Shown piece by piece: positions 45,802 to 55,127 of a DNA stretch of 64,000 nucleotides. Position numbers and translations under genes: made by a program. Position 1 is the first letter of the stretch. Each line of letters opens with the position of its first letter. The DNA is taken from assembly GCF_000212735.1 (NCBI RefSeq), contig NC_015510.1, forward strand, positions 8,247,001 to 8,311,000, given 5' to 3'. The notes under the pieces were generated by a model. It had not been told where the DNA came from, did no database searches, and worked only from the letters and a program-made list of their open reading frames with translations. Source of the stretch: Haliscomenobacter hydrossis DSM 1100 (GTDB taxonomy: Bacteria > Bacteroidota > Bacteroidia > Chitinophagales > Saprospiraceae).

Positions 45802-46491
45802 CTATTTCTTATCAAACCGAAACCCAAGCCTCAACCCCGCGTACACCTGCGTAAGCGAGGATTCGTTGGATACGGTTAGGTCACCAATGCTGGGGTCTAC
45901 TTCCAATGATTCTTCCAGACCGAACCAACGGGCTTTGGGGTAGTAGCGCACTCCGCCAAAAGGCGTAATGGTAATTTTATCGGATAAGCCCATGTCCAGA
46001 CCCATTCCCAAACCAATGCTGGGGGCGAAGCTGCGGCTACGGGCACGGGCACCGTTGAACAAATCGATTTTGCCTTCTAAAACGGACCAACCTGGAGAAA
46101 TCTGCAAAAACAGACCCTTGTTGACAAGACTTCCCGATTTGGAAAAAGTTGGACATTGGCAATCGCCCTCCAAATCTAAAAAATAAAGATTTAAATTCAG
46201 GAAAATGCTGCCCATTTGGTTTTCCAGTTTGCCGATGTCAACGACTTCGGCATCGTAGCGGGCGTAGTTGAGTTCTGGCAAAAAATCCAGACGCACGCCT
46301 TTGAGCGGAATCCAGACATCCAGGCCGAAGGCAAAGTTGTTCCCCGGCAACTCGTTGATGCTGTTGTTGGCAGGATTGGTGAAATTCCAGCCCGGCGCAT
46401 TGTTGAAGCGGAAAGTGGAGTTGATTCCGAATTGAGCATGGGCTATGCCCACCCACAGGCTAAAAACAAGCAGAAGACCAATTTTTGACAT
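45802..46491 (-). CDS. Outer-membrane beta-barrel protein, uncharacterised
   Basis: 229 residues with signal peptide MSKIGLLLVFSLWVGIAHAQ. Alternating hydrophobic strands are visible (MGSIFLNLNLYFLDLEGD, GLGMGLDMGLSDKITITPFG, QVYAGLRLGFRFDKK), ending in a short basic tail. One CQC pair. It resembles OmpW/opacity-type small barrels of Bacteroidota, without a specific match known to me. No function assigned. Confidence 0.65.
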   Translation of the reverse strand: MSKIGLLLVFSLWVGIAHAQFGINSTFRFNNAPGWNFTNPANNSINELPGNNFAFGLDVWIPLKGVRLDFLPELNYARYDAEVVDIGKLENQMGSIFLNLNLYFLDLEGDCQCPTFSKSGSLVNKGLFLQISPGWSVLEGKIDLFNGARARSRSFAPSIGLGMGLDMGLSDKITITPFGGVRYYPKARWFGLEESLEVDPSIGDLTVSNESSLTQVYAGLRLGFRFDKK

Positions 46492-46604
46492 GGCTTACCA
46501 GAGATTTTTAAGATTAACGCATTAAACCGGGGTTTAAGTTTTGCTTCCGAATCTGATTGCCACTTTTATTTTTTTGCAAATAAAATTAAAAAAATTCAAA
46601 AGTA
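46492..46604. other. A/T-rich leader region ahead of the SRP RNA promoter
   Basis: No gene. It is strongly A/T-rich between 46561 and 46604, which fits an upstream element for the strong SRP RNA promoter. Confidence 0.4.
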
Positions 46605-46635
46605 TTTGCAGAATTGCTGGCTTATACTACTTTTG
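46605..46635 (+). promoter_or_regulatory. Bacteroidota sigma-A promoter of the SRP RNA gene
   Basis: TTTG at 46605-46608, 19-base spacer, TACTTTTG at 46628-46635; transcription would begin at about 46642, exactly where the RNA's first stem begins. Confidence 0.78.
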
Positions 46636-46639
46636 CAAT

Positions 46640-46735
46640 CCGGTGAGCGCACTTGGGCTGCTCCTTTTAATCCCCCAGGGTGGAAACGCAGCAAGGGTAT
46701 GAAGTTGAGCGTTCGTGGTGTGTCTCACCTTATTT
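46640..46735 (+). ncRNA. ffs: Small signal recognition particle RNA (4.5S type)
   Basis: The closing stem GGTGAG (46642-46647) pairs with CTCACC (46724-46729). The apical domain-IV core reads CCCCCAGGGTGGAAACGCAG then CAAGGG (46672-46696), i.e. the Ffh-binding asymmetric and symmetric loops capped by a GGAA tetraloop, as in bacterial SRP RNAs. A T-run (46732-46739) ends the transcript. Size of ~95 nt is normal. Together with Ffh it targets membrane proteins during translation. Confidence 0.9.
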
Positions 46736-46926
46736 TTTTCTCCACTGCTGTCGTTCCGACACTTTAGTACACCTCTCCACCTTTTTGGTTCAAAAAAACA
46801 GACAATTGCTATTGACCTACAGAATGGTGTTTTCTGGCGATAATTTTCATTGGGCTAGACGGGTGTACATTATTCCTTGCTATTTTCGCGTTCCAAATTT
46901 ATTTATTTCACAGAAATACCTGCATA

Positions 46927-48783
46927 ATGAGGGAGTGGAGTCGCTTGGCGTGGATCGCAAGCAGCATATTTTTGCCGTTATTGGGCTTTAGCCAGGCTGA
47001 TCGTTGGCAACAAAGGGTTGAATACCAAATGGAAATTGATTTTGATGTCGATAAAGACCAATTTGGTGGAACCCAACGCCTGGTGTACTACAACAATTCA
47101 CCTGATACCCTTACCCGAGTGTTTTACCACCTGTATTTCAACGCCTTTCAGCCAGGAAGTGCGATGGATATACGTTCGCAAACCCTTCCCGATCCCGATT
47201 CTCGGGTAGGTGCGCGCATTGGCAAACTCAAACCCAACGAAATCGGCTATCTGAAAGTCAACAAACTGACCAAAGACGGTGTAGCCCTGAAATACCAAAT
47301 TGAAGGAACCATTCTGGAAGTGACCCTGGATAAACCCATTTTGCCCAAAAGCAGCGTGGTTTTTGAGATGAATTTTGATGGACAGGTACCCATTCAAATT
47401 CGCCGTTCAGGGCGCGACAATGCCGAGGGTGTGGATTATTCCATGGCGCAGTGGTATCCTAAAATGTGTGAGTACGATTACCAGGGATGGCATGCCAACC
47501 CCTACATCGCCAGAGAATTTTACGGCATTTGGGGAGATTTTGATGTAAAAATCAGCATCGACAAACAATACGTGATTGGCGGCTCCGGCTATTTGCAAAA
47601 CCCCGAAGAAATTGGACACGGCTATTTGCCTGAAGGTCAGATACCGAAACCCGCCAAAGGCAACAAACTGACCTGGCATTTTAAAGCGCCCAATGTACAC
47701 GACTTCATGTGGGCCGCTGACCCCAATTATACCCATACCAGCCTGAAGCGTACAGATGGCCTGACCCTGCATTTCTTTTACCTCAAAAATGAGCGTACCC
47801 AAGACAATTGGGGGGCCTTGCCCAAAGTGATGGATCGGGCTTTTACCTACATCAACCAACGTTTTGGACAATATCCTTACCAGCAATATTCTTTTATCCA
47901 GGGTGGCGATGGGGGCATGGAATACCCAATGGCGACGTTGATCACTGGCAACCGCTCCATGCCTAGTTTGGTAGGGGTATCGGTACATGAACTCATGCAC
48001 AGTTGGTACCAAATGGTTTTGGGCTCCAACGAAAGTCTTTACCCCTGGATGGATGAAGGCTTTACGGATTATGCGACCCAGGACATCAGCAATTACCTGG
48101 CGGCTGAAAAACTGATTCCAGGAAGAAACAAATTGGACAATCCATTTTCGCCAACTTACGCCGGGTATTTCAACCTGGCGGCATCGGGCGAAGAAGAACC
48201 CCTCAGCACCCACGCGGATCATTTTTCCACCAATTTCGCCTACGGCATAGGTTCGTACAGCAAAGGAGCAGTATTTATGAACCAGTTGGAATACGTCATT
48301 GGCAAACCGGCCCTGGACAAAGGTTTGCTCTTGTATTTCAACACCTGGAAGTTCAAACACCCCAATGTCAATGACATGATTCGGGTATTTGAAAAGGTTT
48401 CTAGTCTGGAATTGGATTGGTACAAAGAATATTGGATCAACTCGATCCACAGCATCGATTATGCGGTGGATGCCATTGAAACTGAAGATGCAGGCACCAA
48501 AGTCGTCTTGAAACGGGTGGGCAAGATGCCTATGCCCCTTGACGTTACGGTCAACTACAAAAACGGGAAAAAGGAAATCATCAACATTCCACTCGACATC
48601 ATGCGCGGGGCCAAGCCAGCCGAAAGTGTGGATACTCCTTATCGGGTAGAAGCTGATTGGCCTTGGGTAAATCCCAGTTATGAACTGCATTTGAAAGCCG
48701 CAGCTTCCGAGATTGAAAGTGTGGAAATTGACCCCACCACCCGCATGGCGGATACCAACCGCAACAACAACCGCAGGTTATAA
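46927..48783 (+). CDS. Secreted M1 family zinc metallopeptidase
   Basis: 618 residues with an N-terminal signal (WIASSIFLPLLGFSQ). The zinc site is HELMHSWYQMVLGSNESLYP with the second glutamate in WMDEGFTDYAT (HExxH-18-E). The exopeptidase G-x-M-E-N-like motif is GGMEYPMATLI, so the Asn is replaced by Tyr. N-terminal beta-saddle: QFGGTQRLVYYNNSPDTLTR. The gluzincin fold suits an aminopeptidase acting in the periplasm or outside. The changed GxMEN suggests altered specificity. Confidence 0.88.
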   Translation: MREWSRLAWIASSIFLPLLGFSQADRWQQRVEYQMEIDFDVDKDQFGGTQRLVYYNNSPDTLTRVFYHLYFNAFQPGSAMDIRSQTLPDPDSRVGARIGKLKPNEIGYLKVNKLTKDGVALKYQIEGTILEVTLDKPILPKSSVVFEMNFDGQVPIQIRRSGRDNAEGVDYSMAQWYPKMCEYDYQGWHANPYIAREFYGIWGDFDVKISIDKQYVIGGSGYLQNPEEIGHGYLPEGQIPKPAKGNKLTWHFKAPNVHDFMWAADPNYTHTSLKRTDGLTLHFFYLKNERTQDNWGALPKVMDRAFTYINQRFGQYPYQQYSFIQGGDGGMEYPMATLITGNRSMPSLVGVSVHELMHSWYQMVLGSNESLYPWMDEGFTDYATQDISNYLAAEKLIPGRNKLDNPFSPTYAGYFNLAASGEEEPLSTHADHFSTNFAYGIGSYSKGAVFMNQLEYVIGKPALDKGLLLYFNTWKFKHPNVNDMIRVFEKVSSLELDWYKEYWINSIHSIDYAVDAIETEDAGTKVVLKRVGKMPMPLDVTVNYKNGKKEIINIPLDIMRGAKPAESVDTPYRVEADWPWVNPSYELHLKAAASEIESVEIDPTTRMADTNRNNNRRL

Positions 48784-48794
48784 CCCAATCCGCC

Positions 48795-49154
48795 ATGATC
48801 AAAAAAACAATTACTGACGTCACTCCATTTACAGCAGGGGATGATACCCTGATCCGGGAAGTATTGCACCCCCAAAACGATGGTGTGCCGATGGCTTACA
48901 GTCTGGCACACGCCGAACTGGAGCCGGGTAAATCTTCTTTGCCCCACCGTTTGCTGGATCGCTCCGAGGTGTACATCATCCTGGAAGGTGAAGGGACGGC
49001 TTATGTGGATGGACAAGCCGCTGTTTTGCGTGCGGGAGAGGTATTGTTCATCCCCGCTGGCGCTGAGCAATACCTCGATAATACCGGAACCACAACGATC
49101 CGCTTTTTGTGCATCGTTGATCCGGCCTGGTCTAAAGACACTGAAATCGTTTAG
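48795..49154 (+). CDS. Small single-domain cupin protein
   Basis: 119 residues forming one cupin barrel. Motif 1: HRLLDRSEVYIILEGEGTAY with glutamates in place; motif 2: PAGAEQYLDNTGTTTIRFLC. Few histidines are kept (one in motif 1), so a metal site is possible but weak. It starts 11 bases after the M1 peptidase gene and may share its transcript. Function unknown. Confidence 0.8.
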   Translation: MIKKTITDVTPFTAGDDTLIREVLHPQNDGVPMAYSLAHAELEPGKSSLPHRLLDRSEVYIILEGEGTAYVDGQAAVLRAGEVLFIPAGAEQYLDNTGTTTIRFLCIVDPAWSKDTEIV

Positions 49155-49267
49155 GGTTCGGGAGTTCGAGGGTTCGGAGGTTCGTGGGACAAGCAAATTC
49201 CCTCGAATCCCCGAACCCTCGAATCCCCAAACCCCCGAACCCTCGAACCCCCGAACCCTCGAACCCT
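49154..49267. repeat. Palindromic repeat, family F, copy 2
   Basis: Left arm AGGGTTCGGGAGTTCGAGGG (from 49153) and TTCGGAGGTTCG; the right side repeats CCCTCGAACCCCCGAACCCT-type units several times up to 49266, one base before the next start codon. Tandem growth of one arm is visible. It fills the gap between the cupin and glycosyltransferase genes, so the latter has almost no other leader. Confidence 0.87.
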
Positions 49268-50467
49268 ATGCGTATCCTCCAATTGTGCAAAAAATTTCCC
49301 TTCCCACTCAAAGAAGGAGAAGCCATCGCAGTGTATTTCCTCAGTCGAGGACTAGTGGAACAAGGTTGCACAGTGGATTTATTGGCCATGAACACCAGCA
49401 AACATTTTTATGCGCCCACTGAATGGCCTGCCGAATTTTCTCATTACACGGAGATCAATGCAGTAAAAGTTGACAACAACCTTACTACCATCGGTGCTTT
49501 CCAAAATCTCTTTTCCCGCGAGTCCTACCATGTTTCCCGGTTTGATACACCGGAGTTTGCGACCGCACTAACGGAAGCCCTGGAGCGCAACAATTACGAC
49601 GCCATCTTGCTGGAAACCCTGTATCTAGCCCCATACATCCCTTTGATACGTTCCAAAAGTAAAGCTGCGGTGGTCATGCGCAGCCACAATGTAGAGTTTG
49701 CCATTTGGGAACGCATCATTGCCAACACCGCTCCGGGGCTAAAACGCCGGTATCTGCGCCATTTGACCCATAAATTGCGTCGATTTGAAATCGCTCAATT
49801 GCAAGCATACGACCTCTTGGCAACAGTTTCTGCACACGATTTAGCGGAATTCAAACGCCTGGGATACAAAGGTTACCACTTGGTGGCACCAATCGGACTG
49901 GATCTGGACAGGTATCCAGTCCAAGAACCGGAAGTACAGCAACCACTCAGTCTGGGGTTCATCGGTTCATTGGATTGGATGCCCAATCGTGAAGCTTTGG
50001 AATGGTTCATTCAGAAGGTGTGGCCACTGCTGCGCCGCCACTTTCCCGAACTGGTTTTTGAAATTGCTGGACGCAATGCTCCAGCTCATTTTTTAAAAAA
50101 TAAAGTTCCTGGTATTAAATTTACAGGTGAAGTACCCGATGCAGCCACATTCATTGCTAAACATCCAATTTCTTTAGCGCCAATGCGTTCTGGTAGTGGA
50201 ATCAAGGTTAAAGTGTTGGAAGCAATGGCCCTGGAAAGAGTAGTATTGGGAACAACGATTGCACTGGAAGGCATTCCAGCTCAAGATGGCAAAGAGTTTT
50301 TTTTAGCAAATACACCCGAAGAATATGTGCAGCAATTATTGGGTTTGCGAGAAAATCCGCACCTTGCGCGAAAATTGGGAAAAGCTGCCCGAGCCTTAGT
50401 AAAAAGAGAATTTGATTACCGGGATGTAGCTAAAAAACTACTTGCTGGCATTGAAAGGCTAGATTAG
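49268..50467 (+). CDS. Glycosyltransferase, GT4-like (GT-B fold)
   Basis: 399 residues from ATG 49268; the frame upstream of it is only the repeat. N-domain starts MRILQLCKKFPFPLKEGEAI, with VMRSHNVEFAIWERI. C-domain has LGFIGSLDWMPNREALEWFI, FEIAGRNAPAHFL, and the nucleotide-sugar E-x7-E-like end APMRSGSGIKVKVLEAMALE. Probably transfers a sugar to a cell-surface glycan or lipid. Donor and acceptor unknown. Seven bases before the acyltransferase gene. Confidence 0.87.
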   Translation: MRILQLCKKFPFPLKEGEAIAVYFLSRGLVEQGCTVDLLAMNTSKHFYAPTEWPAEFSHYTEINAVKVDNNLTTIGAFQNLFSRESYHVSRFDTPEFATALTEALERNNYDAILLETLYLAPYIPLIRSKSKAAVVMRSHNVEFAIWERIIANTAPGLKRRYLRHLTHKLRRFEIAQLQAYDLLATVSAHDLAEFKRLGYKGYHLVAPIGLDLDRYPVQEPEVQQPLSLGFIGSLDWMPNREALEWFIQKVWPLLRRHFPELVFEIAGRNAPAHFLKNKVPGIKFTGEVPDAATFIAKHPISLAPMRSGSGIKVKVLEAMALERVVLGTTIALEGIPAQDGKEFFLANTPEEYVQQLLGLRENPHLARKLGKAARALVKREFDYRDVAKKLLAGIERLD

Positions 50468-50473
50468 ATTGCC

Positions 50474-51310
50474 ATGGAAAACAATACGACTATTGCCGGC
50501 GAAGGACGCTGGGCTGAATTTACTTATGCTGATGCAAACGACCCCTGGTGGAAAAAACTGCTTATCGCAGGCGTAGAACACGCCACCGGACGCGGCAAAA
50601 TTGAGCGGATGTACAACCAAATCCGCGACCTGAATGTTCATCCAACCGCCCTTTGGAGCCTGGCTTTGCAACAATTGAAAGTCGAAATGGACCTGGATCG
50701 TTGCCAACTGGAGAAAGTGCCAAAAGAAGGCCCAATCGTATTCATTTCCAATCATCCTTTCGGATTGGTTGATGGCTTGATGCTGGCTGCGATCGTAGCC
50801 GAAGTACGTAAAGAATTTGTGTTTCTGGTCAACGAAGTGCTCACCCGTGACGAGCGTCTAAAATCTTATCTTTTGCCCATTGATTTTCGGGATACCAAAG
50901 AGGCGCTGCGCACCAATATTGATTCAAGAGACCGGGCTATCGAACGACTAAAACAAGGTGAAGCATTGGCTATTTTTCCTTCTGGTGCAGTGGCCACCGC
51001 CCGCAGCTGGTTCGGACCAGCAGAAGAAATGGAATGGAAAAACTTCGTTATAAAACTCATCCAACAATCCCGGGCTACGGTGATTCCGATGTATATTGAA
51101 GGTCAAAACAGCCGCCTGTTCCAAATGGTTAGCCAGGTGAGTATGCCTTTGCGACTAGGCATGTTGTTGTTTGAAGCCCTCAACAAAATGAAGCGGACCA
51201 TTCGGGTCAATGTTGGAGACCCGATTTTTATTGAAGACCTGGAGCAGTCTTGTAAACGCCCCGAAATGCTGGGTTTTTTACGGAGCAAAGTTGAAGCGCT
51301 GAAGCCTTGA
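50474..51310 (+). CDS. Lysophospholipid acyltransferase family protein (PlsC-like)
   Basis: 278 residues. The acyltransferase motif I is altered, ISNHPFGLVDGLM (NH-P-x-x-x-x-D in place of NHxxxxD), which is seen in a hemolysin-like subgroup. Motif III: LAIFPSGAVATARSWFG; motif IV: VIPMYIEGQNS. It would acylate a lysolipid or ornithine lipid at the membrane. Its stop overlaps the TTG start of serC by four bases (TTGA), so the genes are translationally coupled. Confidence 0.84.
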   Translation: MENNTTIAGEGRWAEFTYADANDPWWKKLLIAGVEHATGRGKIERMYNQIRDLNVHPTALWSLALQQLKVEMDLDRCQLEKVPKEGPIVFISNHPFGLVDGLMLAAIVAEVRKEFVFLVNEVLTRDERLKSYLLPIDFRDTKEALRTNIDSRDRAIERLKQGEALAIFPSGAVATARSWFGPAEEMEWKNFVIKLIQQSRATVIPMYIEGQNSRLFQMVSQVSMPLRLGMLLFEALNKMKRTIRVNVGDPIFIEDLEQSCKRPEMLGFLRSKVEALKP

Positions 51311-52383
51311 ACAAGAGAAAACACAACTTCAATCCCGGTCCCGCTACGATCCCTCACGTGGTACTGGAAGAGGCTGCGCAAAGCCTGTTGGAATACCAGG
51401 GTGCCGGTATGTCCTTTGCCGAAATGAGTCACCGCTCTCCGCAAGTCATGTCAGTGGTGGAAGAAGCCAGTGCTTTGGTCAAGCGTCTTTATGGTTTGGG
51501 TGCAGATTTTGAAGTGATCTGGATGCAGGGCGGTGCCTCGGCTCAATTGGCCATTGCACCCATGAATTTGTTGGATACCAATCGGTCGGTGGCCATTGTC
51601 AATACTGGCTTCTGGGCGAACAAGGCCATCAAAGCAGCCCAGGAGTTGGGTAGGGTAGTGGTTCCTGCTTCATCGGAGATCACTCGATTTGACCACATTC
51701 CCCAGGGCTGGCACTTGCCCGCTGATGTCCAATATTTCCACCTTGTTTCAAATGAAACCATCGATGGTACGCAGTGGCAGGAATACCCTGATCTTGCGGT
51801 GCCAATTGTGGCGGATATGACCTCCGATTTTTTGACACGCCCCTTGCCAATCGAAAAATTTGGATTGATTTTTGCCAGTGCCCAAAAGAATTTTGGCATT
51901 GCTGGTACGACATGTGTGGTCATTCGCAAAGACCTGCTTGAGCAACGGCAAGCCCGTAAGATTCCTACGATATTCAATTACGCAACCCATGTTGCTGAAC
52001 ATTCTTTGTACCATACGGCCCCAACTTTTGCCATTTACGTCGCACTTTTGGCCTTGCGGTGGACGCAGGCACAGGGCGGACTGGAAGAAATGGCTCGGCG
52101 CAACGCGCAAAAGGCTGCATTAATTTATGCCGAAATTGATGAAAATCCTTTGTTTACGGGGAGTGTGCGGGCAGAGGATCGTTCGGTAATGAATGCTTGT
52201 TTTCGGATCAATCGCCCCGAGTTGGAGCAGAAATTTTTGGACTTCGCCGCCCAACACGACGTGGTGGGAATCAAAGGTTTCCCTACGGTTGGTGGCTTCC
52301 GCGCCTCCATGTACAATGCCTTGCCTCTGGAAAGTGTCCAATTGTTGGTAGACTTGATGCGAGATTTTGCGCAGCAGCATTGA
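51307..52383 (+). CDS. serC: Phosphoserine aminotransferase
   Basis: 358 residues. It starts at TTG 51307, overlapping the upstream stop; the very conserved N-terminus KHNFNPGPATIP follows at once, so this start is required. The PLP lysine is in FASAQKNFGIAG. Others: EMSHRSPQV, WMQGGASAQLAIAPMNL. It converts 3-phosphohydroxypyruvate and glutamate to phosphoserine (also used for pyridoxal phosphate synthesis). No serA lies next to it. Confidence 0.92.
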   Translation: MNKRKHNFNPGPATIPHVVLEEAAQSLLEYQGAGMSFAEMSHRSPQVMSVVEEASALVKRLYGLGADFEVIWMQGGASAQLAIAPMNLLDTNRSVAIVNTGFWANKAIKAAQELGRVVVPASSEITRFDHIPQGWHLPADVQYFHLVSNETIDGTQWQEYPDLAVPIVADMTSDFLTRPLPIEKFGLIFASAQKNFGIAGTTCVVIRKDLLEQRQARKIPTIFNYATHVAEHSLYHTAPTFAIYVALLALRWTQAQGGLEEMARRNAQKAALIYAEIDENPLFTGSVRAEDRSVMNACFRINRPELEQKFLDFAAQHDVVGIKGFPTVGGFRASMYNALPLESVQLLVDLMRDFAQQH

Positions 52384-52410
52384 TATTCTGCAGCTTCGCT
52401 GCTCATTGTT

Positions 52411-52487
52411 TGACCACAAAGGCACAAAGACACAAAGGCTCAAAGTGAGCGTCATTTTTTTTAGTGCCTTAGTGCCTTCGTGGCTAA
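52411..52487. repeat. Palindromic repeat, family G (ACCACAAAGGCACAAAG words)
   Basis: GACCACAAAGGCACAAAGAC then ACAAAGGC on the left, TAGTGCCTTAGTGCCTTCGT then GGCTAAAT on the right; imperfect stem. Between convergent serC and the copper ATPase gene. Confidence 0.75.
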
Positions 52488-52493
52488 ATATAA

Positions 52494-54947
52494 TTATTTC
52501 TTCAACACCTTCGCTGCCAGCCAGTTGCTCGAAATGGTGCCAAAAATCACGATGGTGATAGAGCTTAAGGGCATCAAAATGGCCGCTACTACGGGTGACA
52601 AAGTACCTTGCACCGCAAAACTCAAGCCAACAATATTGTACAACAAGGCCAAGGAATAAGCACCAAAAACCAGGTGGATACTTCTGCGGGCATACTCCAT
52701 ATAAGCGGGCAAACGATGGAAACGTTCGGCGCTCAATATGGCATCCGAAGCCGGGGTAAAATTGGCCGTATCTTCAGTAATGGCAATTCCCGCATCCGCC
52801 TGGCGCAGTGCGCCAGCGTCATTGAGGCCATCACCCAACATGAGGACCTTTTTGCCCTGGTTTTGCAACTCTTGAATGAATTGCAATTTATCTTTAGGGC
52901 TTTGGCGAAAATGCAGATTGGCGCGGTCTTTAAATATCGGCGCTAAGAGTTCTGCTTCGCGGTCGTTGTCGCCGCTCAACAGGTACACTTCGCCCAAACT
53001 TTGTAGGTATTGCAAGGTTTCCACGGCTTGTGGCCGCAAAAAATGCTCCAGGACAAAATATCCTTTTACTTCGTCGTTGATCTGCACGTAAACGCCCTCG
53101 CCATCTATCGCTGGATCAAGCGGCAAAACATCCATAAATGAACGGGAACCCAACTTGATTTTGCGGTTACCAATCGTTGCTTCTACCCCTTTTCCGATGG
53201 TTTCGCTGAACTCAGTTACGTCGTAATCTATGGCGATTTCTTCAGGATTGTCCTTGGACAATTCACGGTTTATCAACTTACTGGCCGGGTGGTTGCTTTG
53301 CCCACTCAATGCTGCAATTAGCTGCTTTTCGGTAGGACTTAAGGGAGAACCCACGAACTGCACCGCACTTTTTTGCCCAGCAGTAATGGTTCCTGTTTTG
53401 TCCACCACCACCGTATTTACCCGGTACAGTGCTTCAATGGCATTGGTGTTTTTGAGGAAAAAATGAAAACGCCCCAAAATGCGCAGGGCATTGCCCAAGG
53501 TGAAGGGGACCGCCAGTGCTCCGGCGCAAGGACAAGCCACGATCAGCACGGCAGTAAAGGCATTGATAGCAATGCTGGTATTGCGGGGCAACCAGTAAAA
53601 CAAGGTCATAAACCCGATGAGTAAAATCGCCGTCGTGAAATAGCGACTGACTTTATTGGCGAGTACACTGGCCTGGCTTTCCTGTTTTTTGTTGAAAGCA
53701 TCTTCGTTCCAGAGTTGGGTCAGGTAACTTTGACTGACTTTTTTGCTGAGGCTCAATTCAATGACACCACCCATTTGTCGGCCTCCGGCAAACACCCGTT
53801 CACCGCTGGGGACGTTCACAGGTTCGGCCTCGCCAGTGACAAAACTGTAATCGATCTTGGCTTCTCCACGCAAAATGACGGCATCGGCGGGGATCAATTC
53901 CCCATTGCGGACAAAGATGATATCACCCGCGTCGAGTTTGTCCAGAGCTACGGATTGTTCGGTTTGGCCCACTTTTTTGCGGGCAGAAATGGGGAAATAC
54001 GACTTGTAATCCCGTTCAAATGAAATATGGTGATACGTGCGTTGCTGAAACCACTTGCCAATGAGTAAAAAGAAAATCAACCCAGCGAGGCTGTCCATGT
54101 AACCCGCTCCGGTATGGCTGAGAATTTCGTATACACTGCGCAGAAATAGTACTGCTGCACCTAAGGCGAGGGGTACGTCAATGTTGAGTTGGCCGCGGCG
54201 TAAACTCTGGTAGGCCGAACGGAAATAATCCTGGGCGCTAAAAAAGATCACGGGTAGCGATAACAGGATGTTGAGCAGACCAAAATATTTGGAGAATCCC
54301 GATTCGGTCAGGTGATCCAGTCCCAGGTATTCCGGGAAACTCAGCAGCATGATGTTGCCAAAAGCAAACCCGGCGACACCGATTTTATAGGCAAAACTGC
54401 GGTTGATGACCGGACGGGCCGCTTCATCCAAACTGCCCAAATTAATGGCCGGAGCATAACCCAGACTGGCCAATAGTTCGGCAATCTTACGCAAGCTGGT
54501 ATATTCTTCCGAAAAAACGAGGTGCAATTCTCGCTTGAGAAAATTGACCTGTGATGATTGAACTCCATCGCTGAGTTTGTAGAGGTTTTCCAGCAGCCAG
54601 ATACAGGACGCGCAGTGGATTTGGGGCAAAAAGAGGGTGATGCGGGTCGTTTTACCGTCGCTGAATTGCACCAGACGTTTGAGCACTTCCGGGTCGTCCA
54701 AAAAGGCATATTCTTCACGGCGCTTGCCGCGAAGGCTGATACCCGCCGTTTCATCAATGGCGTAGTATTGACATAAACCATTGGTGTTCAGGATTTCGTA
54801 AACGGTACGACAACCTTCACAACAAAAAGATTTTTCATCAAACGGAATGGGAGCAGTAGGCAGCGGTTCGCTGCAATGGTAGCATTGGGTATGGTTGTCT
54901 ACCCGCACTTTTCCGGCATTTGACTTTAGGGTGGTACTCGCCGTCAT
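52494..54947 (-). CDS. ccoI: Copper-type heavy-metal P-ATPase, CcoI/FixI-like
   Basis: 817 residues. N-terminal cysteine clusters (CYHCSEPL, CCEGCRTVYEIL) precede a heavy-metal binding domain with PQIHCASCIWLLENLYKLSD. Membrane motif VACPCAGALAVPFTLG (CPC), phosphorylation site VVDKTGTITAG, the SNHPASKL His-Pro motif, and LMLGDGLNDAGALRQADAGI. The extra N-terminal zinc-ribbon-like cysteines and the CPCA are typical of CcoI, which supplies copper to cbb3 cytochrome oxidase. The other cco genes are not nearby in this window. Confidence 0.88.
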   Translation of the reverse strand: MTASTTLKSNAGKVRVDNHTQCYHCSEPLPTAPIPFDEKSFCCEGCRTVYEILNTNGLCQYYAIDETAGISLRGKRREEYAFLDDPEVLKRLVQFSDGKTTRITLFLPQIHCASCIWLLENLYKLSDGVQSSQVNFLKRELHLVFSEEYTSLRKIAELLASLGYAPAINLGSLDEAARPVINRSFAYKIGVAGFAFGNIMLLSFPEYLGLDHLTESGFSKYFGLLNILLSLPVIFFSAQDYFRSAYQSLRRGQLNIDVPLALGAAVLFLRSVYEILSHTGAGYMDSLAGLIFFLLIGKWFQQRTYHHISFERDYKSYFPISARKKVGQTEQSVALDKLDAGDIIFVRNGELIPADAVILRGEAKIDYSFVTGEAEPVNVPSGERVFAGGRQMGGVIELSLSKKVSQSYLTQLWNEDAFNKKQESQASVLANKVSRYFTTAILLIGFMTLFYWLPRNTSIAINAFTAVLIVACPCAGALAVPFTLGNALRILGRFHFFLKNTNAIEALYRVNTVVVDKTGTITAGQKSAVQFVGSPLSPTEKQLIAALSGQSNHPASKLINRELSKDNPEEIAIDYDVTEFSETIGKGVEATIGNRKIKLGSRSFMDVLPLDPAIDGEGVYVQINDEVKGYFVLEHFLRPQAVETLQYLQSLGEVYLLSGDNDREAELLAPIFKDRANLHFRQSPKDKLQFIQELQNQGKKVLMLGDGLNDAGALRQADAGIAITEDTANFTPASDAILSAERFHRLPAYMEYARRSIHLVFGAYSLALLYNIVGLSFAVQGTLSPVVAAILMPLSSITIVIFGTISSNWLAAKVLKK

Positions 54948-55127
54948 CGACTCGTGTTTAAAGCATATTTGATATTGTGTGTAAAAGTACCTTGGGCCAA
55001 AATACCTGGCAGTGACTTTTGTCAGTATACCCGGATGATAAAATTGGGTTTAACCGGAGAGATTTGATTTAATGTGAAACTTTTTTTACTACCTTTCGAA
55101 ACTATTTACACCACCTAAAGATACCTC

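Noticed and set aside
46680-46991. Possible protein frame across the SRP RNA and the M1 peptidase start
   Set aside because: It overlaps a clear SRP RNA and has no family likeness.
47407-48690. Long open frame (427 residues) on the minus strand inside the M1 peptidase gene
   Set aside because: Antisense of a well-supported peptidase; the protein has no recognisable domain.
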